This document shows, one piece after another, positions 23,139 through 34,716 of a stretch of DNA of 64,000 nucleotides; within the stretch, counting starts at the first letter, position 1; each line of letters begins with the position of its first letter. Origin of the DNA: Suillus spraguei (taxonomy: Eukaryota; Basidiomycota; Agaricomycetes; Boletales; Suillaceae); assembly GCA_016800925.1 (NCBI GenBank), contig JABCPU010000015.1:1-64000 (forward strand), in the 5' to 3' direction. The notes below the pieces were generated by a model. It saw only the letters and a list, made by a program, of their open reading frames with translations. It searched no databases and was not told the origin of the DNA. The translations under genes were made by a program, and so were the position numbers.

Positions 23139-26100
23139 TTAGTCAAATTTGGGAGTGTCAAATATGCCTTCAGGATCTGAATGTACACAGTCAGGTGTGG
23201 GTGTAAGAAAGATAATCGCTTGGTTACTTACCCGTTCCGTGAGTCGAGATGTAATCCCTGTCTTTCGCAGCCATATGCATGACGTAGGCTGCGTTCGCGT
23301 GAGCCTCCGTTGAAACACTCGTATTGTGAAGAGCGCCAGCACGGATGGCGGCCGCGGCAACGTCATATCTAGACGTTTCATTGCAAAGCATCATCTGTGA
23401 AAACCACATCAAAATAAAGGATAACTGATTGCTGCGAATCACGCACATTGAATGGTGAGGTTGTCGTTCCCTCCTCACAATACCCCTTGATGGTAATTCT
23501 GTCCACGGCAGGCCTACCAAATATCAAACCTTTCACTTCGATGGGGTAGCCATGGTAGTTGATGATGATATTCTTGTCCTTGGTAAAAAGCGTGTCAAAA
23601 TCTTCGGTGCTCAAGGCATGCGGGTGGGTGCCATGGGGTCTGAGAATCATAAGGTCGGTGACATTGATGACGCGCACTCGCAGAGCGGGAACAATCTTGC
23701 GAAGAAGTGCAGCAGCCGCTATAACTTCGAATGTCACTTCGACACCAATACCAACAAGGACGCTGGTTACCTTAGATCAGCCCAAGCTGCACCACTGCAA
23801 GGAAAATACTCACACATCCGGATTCGCGCCATCGTCAACGCTCGCAAATTCCCATGTAGATGCGCCAGCAATGCAGTGCTGTCAGACATTAAACGAAATA
23901 CGAACAAAAATTAAGGGGAATCACCTCACCTTGTTCGCCTGCTCCGGACTCAGCCAGACGGGCGTGGGTTGCTTGCTACCAACCATCAAGTTCACATAGT
24001 TCTTCGCCCTCAAGCAATGAGCAACTGTGGACAAGAAGCAATTTGCATCAGGCGGCAGGTACACGCGCGCCAGCCCCGGCTTCAAATTGAGGATGGCACC
24101 AATGAAGGACGGGTTCTGATGAGAAAAACCATTATGCTCCTGACGTGCCCACGTGGATGTCTCCAGGAAGTTGACAGAACCAATATCTTTCCTCCAACCA
24201 GTCTCGCGGGCCTGTAAGGAAGGTATGAGCTGCGTTAATTAGCCAATCTAAAACATCGACAGACCATTTTCGTGAACTTGCTATACTGCACCATCATGGT
24301 ATGTACGATACCAAGGAAAGCCTCATAGCTCGGGAAGAGCGCAGTCCTGCCAGTAAGTGTGTACCCTTGCAACATGCCTTGGCAGGTATGCTCGGACAAT
24401 ATTTCGATGACGCGCCCGCCCTGAGCGCGGGAAGCAACGTCCCACTGGAGATTGCGTCCGGTGACATCAAATACAGCGTCCAGCTTGTTAGACACGAGTT
24501 CATCAGGAGAGAAAATCCGGAATGTGGTTGGGTTCCTACAAGAAAATGAATAAAAGTGAGACACGTAATTGAAAAACATACTCCTCGATCGTATCCCTCA
24601 ATAGCGTTCCGACTACCTTCATGCAACTTGCTTGCGATCCCTTTTGAACTCCAAGATGAGTCCATTCTGGAACTTCAATGGGGTGGAAGTTAGCATATGC
24701 TTCCTTCCTGCAACCAAGCTTTTTATTCTTCTTGTCAGGGATGATGCTTAGTAATTCTTCAGTAGGTGTGCCCTCCACCACTCCTCTGCCTCCCTTAGTA
24801 GCGAAAAGCTCATGAGGACCATAGCTTTGAAGCCAACCCTGAAGGGCTCGAAGCTCCTCTTGTGACGTCTTGGCTTCTGGAAGCGGGACTTGATGTGAGC
24901 GGAATGACCCCTCGATGAACTCCCCATGCATCATCTTGGGACAGGTCCACCCCTTTGGGGTGCGGAGAATCAAAACAGGCCAGCGCGGCTTTACAATAGG
25001 GTTCCCTGAGCGAGCTGCGTGTTGGATACGGGAAATTTCATCTAAGGCCCACTCCATGGACGCAGCTAGATCCTGATCGATGTGTTCCAAGTCACTAACA
25101 ATGCGGACCATATAACCATAACCGCTGAAATGAATATGTCAGACTTGAAGAATACATGTCGTAGTTCACCCCAGACCTGAACAGGGCTACGAGCTCTTTG
25201 TCATCCATGCATCCGTAAATGGTACGTTCAGAAATCTTGAACCCATTCACATGCACAATAGGGAGAACCGCGCCAGATTCAGCTGGATCGATGTACTTGC
25301 ACGCATGCCAGGCAGCGGCGGTCGGACCGCTTTCAGCTTCGCCATCGCCAACAACACAGGTAACGACAAGATGGGGATTATCCATGACAGCACCAAACGC
25401 AACACTAAGCGCGTATCCGAGTTCACCACCTTCATGAATGGATCCGGGGGTTTGGGCATTGATGTGGCTGGTATAAATGGTAAGATGGTAAGACCTTGCC
25501 AACACCAAAACGTTGGCGAACCTTGGAAAACCTCCAGGTGCACTGAACTTGGTGATGAGTTCTGTCAATCCAGTGCGATCACGCGGGTAAAGTACATAAA
25601 AGGGAGATAACGAATCTTCAAGCCATAAGGACGCTAAGATGGCAGGTGCTCCATGACCTACATATAAGAAAGTGTTAATTTATGACAATCACGTGATACA
25701 TGAATATACGCGTATTATGAATGATTTAAATATTCATGACGAATCATGATCATCGGTGTGCACAGTATATGCACGTTGCATGATGTGTGGTATTGCTAGA
25801 AGCAGTAAGCACATTTGACTTGCCTGGGCCGACCACTAGCAAGGAGTCGAGATTGGTCCTCTTAATGATCCTGTTGAGATGCGCATATACCAAGACCAGG
25901 CCAGGGCAAGTACCCCAGTGGCCAAGAAGCCTTGGTTTAATGTCATCAAAGGTTAACTGGCGCTCAAGAAGGATATTATCCTTCAAAAAAATCATCGCTA
26001 TCGACGGCGTTTAATAGTTTTCTTTACGTGCTGAGGCTACTAACATACCGGCAGCAATGTAATTGGCTGCTCGCCTGAACTTCTGAATCGCACGGAGCTC

Positions 26101-26214
26101 GGACTCCGTAAGGACATTTATCGTGTTAATTTGTACAGAATACTCGCTAATCGAGTCGGAGAGATTAGAGGGGTCTGGGGGAGGGTTTGGCTGAGCAATT
26201 ATCTGGCCAGGCAT
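23139..26214 (-). CDS. Xylulose-5-P/fructose-6-P phosphoketolase
   Basis: Thiamine-diphosphate enzyme cleaving xylulose-5-P or fructose-6-P with phosphate to acetyl phosphate plus glyceraldehyde-3-P or erythrose-4-P. 814 residues from eleven exons: 26214-26049, 25997-25824, 25657-25522, 25467-25177, 25124-24582, 24535-24265, 24211-23930, 23878-23814, 23762-23447, 23394-23232 and 23176-23139. The frame is unbroken. Motifs include LLGHWGTCPG, INAQTPGSIHEGGELGYAL, the ThDP/Mg site GDGEAESGP (about 199-207), HVNGFKISERTIYG, GYMVRIVSDLE, RWPVLILRTPKGWT and STWEFASVDDG. The start is the first ATG, shortly before IAQPNPPPDP. Intron 2 is long (166 nt) and begins GCAAGT, a GC-AG intron. The upstream region carries CCCCGC at 26325-26330, matching the core CreA/Mig1 recognition hexamer, which is weak evidence of carbon repression. 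Acetate kinase, which uses its product, lies 9 kb away. Confidence 0.96.
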
Positions 26215-28453
26215 GGTGCCGGACGAAGATATTATCAACTTTAATAGCCTCTGGGTGTATGGATTCTGAGTCTATCTTTTATACAAGTAGCACTTTGTTG
26301 TGGTTGTGATCCAAGGTGCGTTCCCCCCGCCTTATAACTTAGGAGCAATTTAAAGGGGCTTTCGAAATTCCCGGATGGGAATTTGATGCAGTGATTGCTT
26401 CATCTCGTTTTCTCTGACCCATTTGAGAGATACTAAGGCCAGCGGCTAGATACTCATTCGCAATATCAATTTTATTGTTAAACTCATTCACAAGTAACTT
26501 TGACTTACAGTATCGACAGATAGCGCTTGGTATGCCTGCTATAAGTATAGGGGCTAATACCCGTTTTGGATATCAATTAGCTCTGGCTTTCCCTTGACAC
26601 GCCAGCCAGCGCCCGGTGGCATGACGAAAGCTGTAGATAGGTCGCCACTAGATCTGGGACCAACCTCTCTCGTGAAGGACAGAAGTAGCTCATAACTCAC
26701 CACCAAAACAAAGATGACTTTGAAATTCTCCAGACTGTCAGTGACGTTGATAACTTGTCCTACAAGCTATTAAATCTATACATAAAGTACATCTTCAAGA
26801 AATGGGGCATGTGTTTAGCGCCATCAGTGATTTAGATGTGACGCAAAGTAAATATTCTAGTAGATTGCATGTAGAGGCAAGATTTTATGTCCCCTCAGAC
26901 TCAGGCGAAATTTCTAGTTATTCTGCGTGACATGAGTGACCTTTAATTAACAGAACAGATAAGAACGGCGTCAGACTACTCACGGAACGGGCGTTTGTTC
27001 ATATGCACAGGCGCTCTGCGAATAGAGTTCGAGTTCTTCACGTGCCCTCGAATGAATGAAGTCGGTCTCCCAGGAATGCGATTCATTTTGTCGAACAATT
27101 GAAACTGTATACTCAAAGTATATCAATGACCGTTTCAGTTGAAGTTTCTGTAGTAATTCAGAGGGTAAAATTCGTTGCTTACCTCGACTTGATGACTGAA
27201 GAAAATTTGAGGGTAAAATAAAGAGTAAGAAGACAAGACTACCACGAATGCCTTGTGAGATGACTGCAATGCCCACCTGGCATTTATACTTCACATAGAA
27301 GGTGGACGGCATAAACAAGACATTATGTTCCTAGTATGCAGCTGCGATGGCTGGCTTGCTACTAGCGAACATAAAACGAAAGCAAGTGAACCAGACCTTC
27401 TGTAAAACGAGTAGCGTAAGCAAGAGACCCTTTGGAATATTTTGGCCAGTTCAAATTAGCTGTGGTTCATTGAAGACAGGCATATGGTTGTAATAAATAT
27501 AACACTTCCTCTGGTACAGGGTAGTGTCCGAGTCGTAATACAGGAGATTAATGGACTGTCGTTTAACTCTCAACGGAAATTGGCATTGAGGACATCGGGC
27601 CTCTTGGTTATTGGTTATGGCTACAATAGGCGATCACCTATGCCTCGGGAAAACGAAACCTTGCAACGTGCAAAAATAGGCCCAGCACGATGCTGTGGTT
27701 CGGCCCGTAGAACCCTCTTGCAGACCAACCGGTTAGGTTTCAACATTGCGCGCCAAACGAGAATGATGTCGTTATCCTGGTTGGCCAAAGATAGCATGCC
27801 AGATCAAAAGACTCGCCTGCCACAAAATGAAGAGAACTAATCTACAGTATGGCCTGTGGAAAGCACTGGCGGCCAGGAGTCTTGAGGAGCGCACATACTA
27901 GGCCTCCGTATCAGGGCTCGCACTATCCACTCTGGCGACCAAGACTTGAAAATTTGGATTCGGATATGACTCGGAGGGATGGCATTGTTAGATGGCCGCC
28001 AGGTTGTGGCTATAGATCTTATCGATATTAGCACACAGGAATGACTGCCGTCAAAGCTATAATACAAATATCTGCCTCACCTGGCTTGACTAGTTAATCC
28101 GCCAGCAAACATTCCGAACTGTGTGGTGAATGAAGTGGCTAAGTGAAAGTAATAACAACACATCACAAAGTACTTACGATCGAGCACGCTACTTAGCTAC
28201 TGAGTCCGGAGATTGGAAAGCTCTGCACTCCCCGGAACCAAAAGACTTAAACACACCACACGCTGTGCATAGCTTAGGCCTCGATCAAGTCCAAGTCCCC
28301 TGATTCTATGGCACGTGCTCGTATTAATGTGGTGTCTGCTGCATGCAGCGTGGATTCAGCGAGGATGGTGTCTCAGAATCCACATAAGTATGACAAGGGC
28401 GTTGTCTCGGGGGCTCAATACGCCGTGCTTTGTTCTCTCCCTACATATTGATC
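26215..28453. other. Intergenic, 2.2 kb, divergent promoters
   Basis: Separates the divergently transcribed phosphoketolase and NTPase paralog C, so it holds both promoters. The open frames at 26980-27318 (-) and 27484-27840 (+) have no recognised domain or consistent splicing. A short plus-strand stretch near 27910-27965 reads IHSGDQDLKIWI, faintly like one WD repeat, too little to call. Confidence 0.5.
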
Positions 28454-29796
28454 ATGACTGAAGTACCGAGCATCAGAATAGCGTATGTATCATCCATTTC
28501 TCAAGGATTTCTTTTACTGAGTCTCCTAATTGCAGTATCATGGGACCCTCTGGAAGTGGCAAGACGACATGTGCGTCAGCAGCAGCAAAAACTTATCCAA
28601 GGAACCACTGATTGGCTATTTTCAGTCATCAATGAAGCCAGCGGGTCTGACTTTGCAATCGGAAAAGGTCTCGAGAGTTGCACCAGTGAAGTGCAAGCAA
28701 CGAAACTATTCAAACTCAACGGCCGAGAAGTGACATTGATCGATACTCCCGGCTTCGACGATACCAGCCGCAGTGATACAGACATCTTGGCGATGATAGG
28801 AGCATACCTCTCGCAAACGTCTGTCTTTGTTATGATGTTTCGTCCTGTTTCGACCTAAATAATATATACAGATATGAGCATGGTGCCAAACTTGCTGGCA
28901 TCATCTACATGCACCGCATATCAGATTTTCGTATGGGAGGAACAAACAAACGAAATTTCAAGATGTTCCGAGAGCTTTGTGGGGAGTCCACTCTGCGAAA
29001 CGTGTTGATCGTGACCAACATGTGGAGTGAAGTCGCTTCTGACCTTGGGGAGATGAGGGAGAAGGAGCTGGAAAATAAATTTTTTAAAGGAATCCTCGAC
29101 AAGGGTGCGCGGATGTTGAGGCATGAAGACACGCAAGAATCAACACACCGCATCCTACGATACCTAATTCATAACCAACCCGCTACGCTCCTTATTCAGA
29201 AGGAGCTCGTGAACGAGCACAAGAGCATCATACAGACATCTGCAGGGTCCGAGCTGACGCGAGCTCTGAACGAGCAACGAGAACGCCATGAAGAAGTAGT
29301 GGCTCAGTTGCGCAAGGACATGGAAACAGCGATCCGAGATAAGGACCACGAAACGAGGGAGGAACTTAAGGAGGAGATCCAGACAAAGCATGAACTGATC
29401 CTGAAGTTGCAAGGCGAAAACGAACGGCTAGAGGCAGAGTTCAAAGCTGTCAGGGAGAAGCTCGAGGCCCGGATCAGCGAAATGGAAAAGAAGCATCACG
29501 AGCAAGGACAGACTGTGGACGCCTTGAAAGAACAAGTGGAGACAGAGAGAAAAGATAAGGAAAAGCTAGCCGTCGAACAGGAACAGAACGAACGACGATT
29601 GCGTCGCCTAGAAGAGGACATTGCAAAAGCTGAGGAACTGGATAGCGTCCGCGAACTGAATAGACTTGCCACTGTTCGTGCCGAGCTTAAGAAAGAGCTT
29701 TTGAAAGAAGAGCAACAAATCACAAAGGAGTCGCAAGTCGGAGGTGGCGGGCTAATAGAGGATGTGGTCGCCTGGATGAAGTCGTGGTGGTCATAA
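28454..29796 (+). CDS. P-loop NTPase with coiled coil (paralog C)
   Basis: 393 residues in four exons (28454-28482, 28536-28570, 28626-28818, 28872-29796). It starts MTEVPSIRIA and runs into the P-loop GPSGSGKTT (Ala-Thr of paralog A is Pro-Ser here), DTPGFDDT, YMHRISDFRMGG and VTNMW, then about 230 residues of charged coiled coil ending with VAWMKSWWS. Exon boundaries correspond to those of paralogs A and B, although the intron after the P-loop is one base out of register with theirs (phase 1 versus phase 0). The Trp-rich C-terminus is specific to this copy and could be a membrane or protein contact. As in A and B, TNMW replaces the expected guanine-specificity motif. It is divergent from phosphoketolase. 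No function is known to me for this family. Confidence 0.87.
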
Positions 29797-29910
29797 AGTT
29801 AGTGAACAATATTTGTATTTATTAGTTGTACTAGTACTACTACCGACAGAGTGATGTTCATCCACTTCATCAACGAATACATTTCACACCTCGGATATTG
29901 TTAACAAGTC

Positions 29911-31674
29911 ATGGTCCACGTCCGTATCAATGAGCGCGAAGTTAACCCGAATCCGCATGTCAATTTCATCTCCGTTCTGCCTATGGTCGACGCCACCCTC
30001 GAGGATGACGCTCGGCAACTTATGCGTGCGCTGGCCGCGCAGGTGAGACCTGTCATGAAGGCTCACGGTTTCACCGTGAATAGCTTGGAAGAGGTGTGTA
30101 TATGTGTTTCCAAGTTGGGTATACTACGTTGAGACTGTCTAGTACGAGTATAACAGAGTGTTCGCAGGGCGAAACTGGAACAATGGAGAGACAATTGGTA
30201 CGCACACTACCATGGAATGACCTCAGAGAGCCCCGCTGAGGGTGTCAATGCAGAGTTGGTTCTAAAGTCTGCTGGCGGTTCATTTGTCCCAATTCACTGG
30301 CTCATGAGCACATTGTGCCATGAAGTGAGTCTTCCTTTGTGACTTCAGTGTGATAAGTTGATTGACACTGGACGCATTTGTCGCGTTAGCTCGCTCACAT
30401 AAAGGTCAATCATACCGGTTTGCAACTAACTATTCAATACCCTAACATACGATACAGCACATGAATCATGGACCTGCTTTCCAAGCCCTCTGGCAACAGC
30501 TACGCAATGACGTCCGTGCCCTCCAAAATAGGGGATATTATGGCGACGGTGCGCACCAAATCAAGCTTCTCTTACACACCTCATAAGTCCCTAGGCTATT
30601 GGTCTTCCGGGACCAGATTGGCAGATTCTGCGAAAATAGCTGGCCAAGGCATTGGAACGGGAGACCTTCCTGAATACATGGTTGGTCGTCCTCCATCTTT
30701 CTCGTCTATACCTCTCAGATAGTGCAAACAGTGTGGTGGTGCTCACTCACGCGCCCGGCCTGCTTCCTACCAACGACGTAAAAGAACTGCTAAATTTAGC
30801 GGGCCCTCTGTGCACACAGGTGCTCAATCTGAAAAGAAACGCAAGGCCGGCTCCAGGATTACCAACGCTAATGCATTCGGCTCGAGTGGGAAAGCCCTGA
30901 ACGAGGATATCATTGGCGAGAAGAAAGTAGCCGGCACGGGATTTAGGAAGAAAGCTGGAAGGTATATGTTTCGCTTTTTCAAATACTGAGGGCTCATGCA
31001 TCATTGTTGATTAGTAAACGCGCCCGGGAAGAACGTGCACTTGCTGCCGAGAGACGTATGGAGACGCTCAAAGGTTGGTTTTGTCTTCCCCTCGGTTTAT
31101 CACGTGATTCACTTTCCGCTCATCTCTCCAGCGTCAGCATCCTCTTCGCGTCAACATACAACGGATTCAGAATCCGAATCTGATGTTGAATCACTAGAAA
31201 CAGATCAAGACCGTCGAAGAACCATGCTTGAATCCGTTGGCGGACAGGAGCTCGACGAAATGAAAGCAACCAGATATGATTTTTCAGACGACTTCAGACT
31301 TCCCGGAGAAACTGCCGGTGGTTCATGCAACATCCACAAAATTGAACGTTTCGAAGCTGCTGTATCAACAGATGCGCAGCCCAGTTCATCGACCCGATTT
31401 GGCAAGCATCGACGTGTAGAAGACGAAGAGGTACCTGTCAGTAAGAAATTACGGATTTCTGGTGCTTCTAGACCTGGCAAGACAGGAGATCAGCCGGATA
31501 GCTGGAACTGCCTTGTGTGTACCCTGTACGTCTTCTTCGAGAAGAGGTTCAGGTCGATGGAACTAATTTTATCGTGTCATCAGAGCCAACGAGCCAGAAC
31601 ACCTAGCCTGTTCTGCCTGCAGCACCCCAAGGGGGGATTATCTCTGGGCAGGGGTTCATGAGCATGAAACGTAG
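29911..31674 (+). CDS. WSS1: WLM-domain metalloprotease, Wss1-type
   Basis: Zinc metalloprotease of the Wss1/SPRTN kind, which degrades proteins crosslinked to DNA. 427 residues from ten exons: 29911-30093, 30143-30197, 30254-30324, 30390-30404, 30458-30548, 30595-30680, 30723-30961, 31015-31073, 31132-31525 and 31584-31674. Catalytic motif HELAH (102-106) with third ligand His112 before GPAF; Glu103 is the catalytic base. The motif is split over three exons, the middle one only 15 nt. Then come LPEYMC and GGAHSRARP, a basic Lys/Arg region, an acidic Ser/Glu stretch (DSESESDVES) and a C-terminal RanBP2-type zinc finger with W-x-C-x2-C and C-x2-C. In yeast the C-terminal region binds Cdc48 and SUMO; equivalent motifs were not verified here. 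The acceptor of exon 7 may be nine bases further on (30732). Confidence 0.93.
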
Positions 31675-31905
31675 ATTACCATATCAGTATACTCAATCAT
31701 ACCATTGTTTGTTGTAACACTACGGTGATTAGATGTGTGATCTATAACGAATAAAGTTCGGGTTGAGACGACATGTACTACATTATGGAAAATGTGCAGC
31801 GTTCAATGACGGAACGTAATAATAAACAATCAAAAAAATCAGTGAATGACATAGCACAAAGCTAGTTAGTAGCAAAACAAATAGTACATTGTATGCAAAT
31901 AATCC

Positions 31906-34284
31906 TTATATGATCCATGTGCTAATGGCCAGAGTGATCAGCATCGAAATAGCCAGCCCTACTCCCGGAACGCTCCGAGAGGCAGCATTACTCCACCCAG
32001 GGGGGACACCTAAAGCAACTGACGGTTGTGAGATGTGAGATGTCGATGTCACCACTGCACCGTTCGAGTTCGTAACAAACAGCGTATATGCACCAGTTAC
32101 CTGGGGAAGGGCAGTGGCGTTAACGGCAAGTGTACCCATGAGGGGGCTGTACGTGCTCGTCGCAAGCTCGGATTGTACAATTTCGCCATAGACTGCTGGA
32201 ACCGACGTGTTATATGCGTATGATGGTGTAGTGTAAGTGGGCGTAGAGAGAATGAAATTGGGTAGAGTGGTAGCAATCGTCGCAGACTCGGACGCAAAGG
32301 CGGATTCGACAACTGAAAAAGGCTGTACAGGTGCTGAAGCGTTATTGCAGGGATATAACCCAATCATCGGAGGCTCTTGGTAGTCAATTCCGTAACTACA
32401 TGGAAAGACTGGTGAACACTGCTGGAATGATTTCAAGAAGTTGAACATACCTCCATATTGAGTAGACAGTTCGCAAGAACGGAGTTCCTGTATACGAGGC
32501 AAGCAGTTAGTAGTATAAAACGACGCGGAAGTATACGGTAGACGTTTATACCTAACAACCAGTCAATTCCATCGGCACTTGGAAGTGCAGCTTTAGGCCA
32601 AGATAAACAGAGGTCCGGATTCCCTTCAGCTGGGCCGATAATGTAATCGGTAGGTTCCAACACAAACATAGTTCCATCCCTGGAAGAAAGGTTTTAGCAG
32701 ATAAAGCAGGCCATCTGATCAATCGCTAGTCACCCAAAGCTAAAGGACATGGTTGCTGAAGAGTCGCAAGGTATGGCCCATTGGCCACCTTCATATCATT
32801 GCTTTGTCAACTCCAGTAGTATCCAGGACAATATTATGACTTACTCTCGTCAACTAAGCGGCTACTAGGAAACGAACTGTACAACCGTGTTACCTAGAAG
32901 AGCATGAAGATCAGTTGGTTGATGATAAAGTCAGGAACTGACATCTTGATACGGGCCATATAGTCCTGGGGTGCCGCTGTGTCAAAGTCTTAAGCGCGCG
33001 CACGGATAAGTCGTTAATTACTTACATGTCCAAAAGAGCGATCGAGGAATTGTCACTTGGGCCAGGGTAGGTTGGTTGAGGAATGTATTGAGTGTCATTG
33101 ACCTTGCAAAAAATGAGTATCATCCCACACTATAATTGCAATATCAAGAGCCCTACCGCGAAACCGCTCATACGAATCGCCCAGTATAAGTAGCCAGATG
33201 TATTGGTTTGCGTGCCGAATGGAGAGAATGGTACGACATCATTCCATACAACCTGACTAATATTTTGTACGACAGATACGTCAACGGCCCCTGTTCAATA
33301 CAAAGGCATGAGTATCATAAACTAGGCGCTCGGTAGAGACTCACCGAGGGCGAACGTTCCAGTTGCATTTCTTGTAAGACTCAGTCCAAAAATCGGATAG
33401 TCCAATATGCCCTGCTGAGCCAAGGTCGAAAAAAACGGCGTGGCTAGAAACAGAGCAGACCGGTGAGCCTAGCGCTCACAACGCTACATAACTAACATGC
33501 CGTTTACAGCACTCGCGGATATCTCTGACAGTCGTGAAAATCCTAAGCCAAGGATACCGCTGACCTCGTTAACCAGCGTAATGTTGGAATCTGTTACAAC
33601 GCCTGCGGTGATGTGAGCGCGGAGTTTTTCTAGTCTGAAGTCTAGCCTTACCAAATGCCTGATTTGCGACTGTCACATTTGCAACTTTTACAGTCTCTCT
33701 GGCAACGAACCCAGATGCGCCTTGTTACACTATCAGTGGCGGAGTGGCTTGAGCGGAATATCACACATACCAGTCCCATCAGCGTAGTCAACGGTGAAAG
33801 TGGTTTGATTATTGTTGATGGAGACGAACGTAGGACTGGCGTAAGTGAGAGGGTATCTTGGCACAGACATGCATGTACTGTTAGTACATTCCGTGGAAGT
33901 CAACCAAAAGTCGGCAGAACCTGCGGCACGCTTGTTATATAGACTTTTATTGTCAAAGAAGCACGCATCATACCTGTGTCGAGGGCAGCTCGAAAGCTTA
34001 TTTGACCAGCCTGGAGGACAACGTAGTATGTCCTGGCATGATGGTCCAGTGAGAAAGGTGAATGTTTGAGGTGTAAAGACTCACCCGTCAGAAGCGATAG
34101 ATACCGGTGAAATTCCAAAGGCATTGAGTGCGGTCGAGTTTGATGCCTGACCAGTAAGCGCTGAGGCAGGACCATCCTGCAGAAATGTAGTGGAAAGATT
34201 ATAGGTACTAGCGGCAAGAGCTTCTTTGAACTGCAGGGCAAAGTTCAGAACAAGAAACAGGACGGCCGTCGCCAAATAGTTCAT
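31906..34284 (-). CDS. Pepsin-like aspartic protease, probably GPI-anchored
   Basis: Secreted A1-family aspartic protease. It starts MNYLATAVLFLVLNFALQ, a clear signal peptide, then reads GGTYYVVLQAGQISFRAALD into the first catalytic motif DTGSADFW. Later parts are YADGTGASGFVARETV, SGILGLGFS, ISQVVWNDVVPF, YWAIRMSGF, SRLVDESGQWAIPCDSSATM, MFVLEPTDYIIGP and TPFLRTVYSIWSYGIDYQ. The second active-site segment reads LLDIGTPGLYGPYQDV after splicing, so Ile stands where Thr or Ser is usual. The C-terminus is Ser/Thr-rich and ends in a hydrophobic segment (VGLAISMLITLAISTWII), as in yapsin-like GPI proteases. More than ten introns, one with a GC donor (33500). The frame is consistent throughout. 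Substrate unknown; cell-wall protein processing is an inference from the anchor. Confidence 0.9.
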
Positions 34285-34716
34285 TATACGCTCTTCAAAA
34301 GAACTGATGAATCTGAGTCTACCACCGGCAGAGTAACATTCGAGCGCTATAAAGCTCGAGCAGAAAAGAAGAAAGAAAAAAGAAGGTGCGTTGGAACTTT
34401 GTTACAACGACGACGAAATGATGCTGGACCAGACCTGGACCCAGACGGCATGCCGTTATGATCTGGCGTATTTACGCGTCACATGTTCAGTTCGCGAAAA
34501 CAACGTCTTGAGTAGAAAAACAGTTATTCAAACATACACATAACTACACAGTGTAATACATCTACATCCGAAAGAAATCGAAGAATCACAGGGGTGATAG
34601 GGAGAGGCCATAGAGTAAGAGAGACTAGAGGTAATGAGCGTCACAGTGGTATCACAAGAATGGATAGAACATATAAAGATGAATGTCTTAAAAATAGGTA
34701 GAATAGGATCATCATG
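34285..34716. other. Intergenic
   Basis: 430 bp holding the promoter of the aspartic protease gene and the 3' end of the RasGAP gene, both on the minus strand. No gene or repeat recognised. Confidence 0.5.

Noticed and set aside
27905..27970. Short WD-repeat-like peptide (SGDQDLKIW)
   Set aside because: Only about a dozen residues match and a stop follows; chance cannot be excluded.
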